Shown here piece after piece: positions 5,732 to 7,290 of a DNA stretch of 7,290 nt (position 1 is the stretch's first letter; every line of letters starts with the position of its first letter). Origin of the DNA: Candidatus Blautia equi (GTDB lineage Bacteria > Bacillota > Clostridia > Lachnospirales > Lachnospiraceae); assembly GCA_018064695.1 (NCBI GenBank), contig JAGHUU010000222.1:1-7290 (forward strand), written 5' to 3'. The translations under genes were made by a program, and so were the position numbers. Under the pieces are notes generated by a model. The model saw only the letters and a program-made list of their open reading frames with translations, ran no database searches and was not told the DNA's origin.

Positions 5732-6619
5732 ATGAGTGATTTTATTCTGAGCTGCTGTTCTACAGCAGACATGTCAAAAGAGTATTTTAATAAGAGAGAT
5801 ATTCATTATATCTGTTTCCATTACCAGCTGGACGGCGTGGATTACAGAGACGACCTGGGAGAGAGCATGGATATTCTGGATTTTTATAAAAAAATGCAGA
5901 ACGGTGCTGACACCAAAACTTCCCAGATCAATGCAGATGAGTTTGTAGATTATTTTGAGCCATTTCTTAAGGACGGCAAGGATATCCTGCATCTTACCTT
6001 ATCTTCCGGTATTTCCGGTGTTCTGAATTCCGCCATGATCGCCAAGAGCATGCTGGAGGAACAGTATCCGGAGAGAAAGATCCTGATCGTGGACTCCCTG
6101 TCCGCTTCCTCAGGATACGGTCTTCTTATGGATAAGCTGGCTGATTTAAGAGATGAAGGAAAATCTGTGGATGAGGTCTGTGCTTTTGCGGAAGAAAACA
6201 GAGGAAAACTGAACCACTGGTTCTTCTCCACCGATCTGACCTTTTTTGTAAAGGGCGGACGTATTTCCAAAACTGCCGGCCTCTTTGGCGGAATGCTGAA
6301 TATCTGCCCGCTTCTGGAAGTGAATGCCGAGGGAAAACTGATCCCTCGCCAGAAGGTCAGAACCAAGAAAAAAGTTTACGGCGAAGTGATTAAGAAGATG
6401 GAAGAGCTGGCAGAGGGCGGCGCTGATTATGCTGACAAGTGCTTTATTTCCCACTCCGCATGTCTGGAGGATGCGCTTGAGGTGGCATCCAGAATTGAAC
6501 TTACATTCCCTAAACTGAAGGGCAAGGTGGAGATCATGAATATCGGAACCACCATCGGAAGCCACACCGGCCCGGGTACCGTGGCTACCTTCTTCTGGGG
6601 AAAAGAAAGGGAGATCTAA
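5732..6619 (+). CDS. DegV family (FakB-like) fatty-acid-binding protein
   Basis: This 295-residue cytoplasmic protein belongs to the DegV family. Members bind a fatty acid in a buried pocket, and the FakB subgroup presents it to the kinase FakA for phosphorylation. Family motifs run in order: STAD at 10-13, TKTSQIN at 61-67, SSGISGVLNSA at 91-101, DSLSASSGYG at 121-130, FFVKGGRISK at 171-180, ISHSAC at 239-244, and the C-terminal GSHTGPGTVATFFWG at 276-290. Length is normal. The start is ATG at 5732: AAGGATGGTG (5714-5723) pairs with the anti-Shine-Dalgarno with one extra base, 8 bases upstream. A TTG at 5711 would lie on top of that site and has none of its own. It is the first gene of a probable three-gene operon, with gaps of 9 and 12 bases, behind two candidate promoters. 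No FakA gene is visible, so a role in fatty acid incorporation is inferred from family only. Confidence 0.92.
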   Translation: MSDFILSCCSTADMSKEYFNKRDIHYICFHYQLDGVDYRDDLGESMDILDFYKKMQNGADTKTSQINADEFVDYFEPFLKDGKDILHLTLSSGISGVLNSAMIAKSMLEEQYPERKILIVDSLSASSGYGLLMDKLADLRDEGKSVDEVCAFAEENRGKLNHWFFSTDLTFFVKGGRISKTAGLFGGMLNICPLLEVNAEGKLIPRQKVRTKKKVYGEVIKKMEELAEGGADYADKCFISHSACLEDALEVASRIELTFPKLKGKVEIMNIGTTIGSHTGPGTVATFFWGKEREI

Positions 6620-6628
6620 GCAGCGACT

Positions 6629-6880
6629 ATGAGATTAGAGAGAGTAAGACAGGCCCTTGACCGGAAAAAGATCACTTACACCTACACAGAGGAGGACGGC
6701 TGCGGCAGCCTGGATTTTATGTTCCGCGGGCTGACCTTCCACATCTGGGAATACCACGACGGAGATGTGTGGGGCGTGGAGACCAATCTTTTTGCAGCAG
6801 GCCGCAGTCAGGACATAGAGGGCGATTACGAGGAAACTCTGGAAAAGGAGATCCTCTCCTGGCCTGATATGAGAATGTAA
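6629..6880 (+). CDS. Small conserved-looking protein of unknown function
   Basis: I do not recognise a characterised family for this 83-residue protein. It is acidic and looks globular, with no signal peptide, no membrane segment and no cysteine pair (one Cys only). An N-terminal helix (RLERVRQALDRKKI) is followed by apparent beta strands (TYTYTEEDG, SLDFMFRGLTFHIWEYHDG, VWGVETNLF), then an acidic C-terminal helix (EETLEKEILSWP). The alternating hydrophobic and aromatic residues and the open, compact frame argue that it is a real gene. It starts 9 bases after degV. The nearest Shine-Dalgarno, AGGGAG at 6608-6613, is 15 bases away, so translational coupling to degV is likely. The GNAT gene follows after 12 bases, which puts it in the middle of the operon. 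No reaction can be assigned. Confidence 0.75.
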   Translation: MRLERVRQALDRKKITYTYTEEDGCGSLDFMFRGLTFHIWEYHDGDVWGVETNLFAAGRSQDIEGDYEETLEKEILSWPDMRM

Positions 6881-6892
6881 AAGGGAGCGGAT

Positions 6893-7290
6893 ATGGAATT
6901 TCTGGAGATTCACTCTGAGGGAAAGAAATATACGGCAGAACTGATCGCATTATATAATGAAGCTTTTCCTCCGGAAGAGAAGAAACCCTGGGAGCTCATG
7001 GAGAGGCTCTTTGAAGAGAAGAAAATGGAGATTCTGGCTATTACGGAGGGAGATACCTTCATAGGACTGGCGGCAAATATGCTCTTCGGAGATCACGCGC
7101 TGCTGGATTACTTTGCCATCGCTTCCGATAAAAGAGAGATGGGGTATGGCAGCAGGGCTATTCGCGAACTGCAGAAGCGCTTTGCAGAGCGGACCTATAT
7201 CCTGGAGATCGAGCTGTGCCTGCCGGATGCATATAACATAGGGGAGCGGCGCAGACGAAAAGCTTTTTATCTTCGAAACGGCCTTAAGGA
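6893..7290 (+). CDS. GNAT-family N-acetyltransferase, truncated by window end
   Basis: The open frame runs from ATG at 6893 to the window edge (132 codons) with no stop. AAGGGAG (6881-6887) lies 5 bases before the ATG. The order fits a GNAT fold: an N-terminal helix (YTAELIALYNEAFPPEEK), a strand with ITEGDTFIGLAANML, the central strand LLDYFAIASDKR leading into the acetyl-CoA loop REMGYGSRAI (near residues 85-94, with the G.G of motif A), the strand YILEIEL, and the C-terminal RRKAFYLRNGLK that marks the motif B region. GNAT enzymes move an acetyl group from acetyl-CoA to an amine; the acceptor is unknown. It is the third gene of the degV operon. The last strands and the stop lie beyond the window. 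Confidence 0.85.
   Translation, partial: MEFLEIHSEGKKYTAELIALYNEAFPPEEKKPWELMERLFEEKKMEILAITEGDTFIGLAANMLFGDHALLDYFAIASDKREMGYGSRAIRELQKRFAERTYILEIELCLPDAYNIGERRRRKAFYLRNGLK

Noticed and set aside
5718..5735. A five-codon leader ORF (ATG at 5718 to TGA at 5733) overlapping the degV start as ATGA
   Set aside because: Its start touches the Shine-Dalgarno sequence with no spacing, so it is unlikely to be translated. The overlap is readily due to chance.

Overview
The window looks like a chromosomal segment from a low-to-moderate GC anaerobic Firmicute, most likely Lachnospiraceae (a Blautia, Dorea or Mediterraneibacter-like genome). This rests on protein style only: a long-insert type I methionine aminopeptidase, a DegV protein starting MSD(F/Y)ILSCCSTAD, a secreted SH3b protein with TPKPTATPTP linkers, and AGGAG-type ribosome binding sites. 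I see no rRNA, tRNA, CRISPR array, insertion sequence, prophage gene or origin. Every gene-free stretch is shorter than 300 bases.

Layout. Positions 1-405 (+) hold the C-terminal part of a methionine aminopeptidase. Its reading frame is broken by an apparent one-base deletion near position 31. A bidirectional terminator (about 413-469) separates it from a leftward operon: a Na+/phosphate cotransporter with a C-terminal PhoU-like domain (874-2700), then, 15 bases later, an ArsR/SmtB-type metal-sensing repressor (484-858). A 298-base divergent region follows. It contains a symmetric GTAAA/TTTAC array facing the transporter, and a 12-bp direct repeat overlapping the probable promoter of the next gene, a MATE-family efflux transporter (2999-4345, +). 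A strong hairpin (4351-4397) ends both this gene and the converging gene for a secreted four-repeat SH3b protein (4402-5457, -).

A second divergent region (5458-5731) carries promoters for the SH3b gene and, on the + strand, two candidate promoters for a DegV/FakB-like fatty-acid-binding protein (5732-6619). That gene leads a tight operon with an 83-residue protein of unknown function (6629-6880) and a GNAT acetyltransferase that runs off the window end (6893-7290).

Functionally these are four or five independent, mostly housekeeping-accessory units: protein N-terminal processing, phosphate transport with a metal sensor, drug or metabolite export, a cell-envelope protein, and a lipid-binding operon. 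No clear undescribed multi-gene system is visible. The points most worth checking are the pairing of a phosphate transporter with a zinc-type ArsR regulator, the repeat arrays in both divergent regions, the frameshift in the aminopeptidase, and the unknown 83-residue protein.
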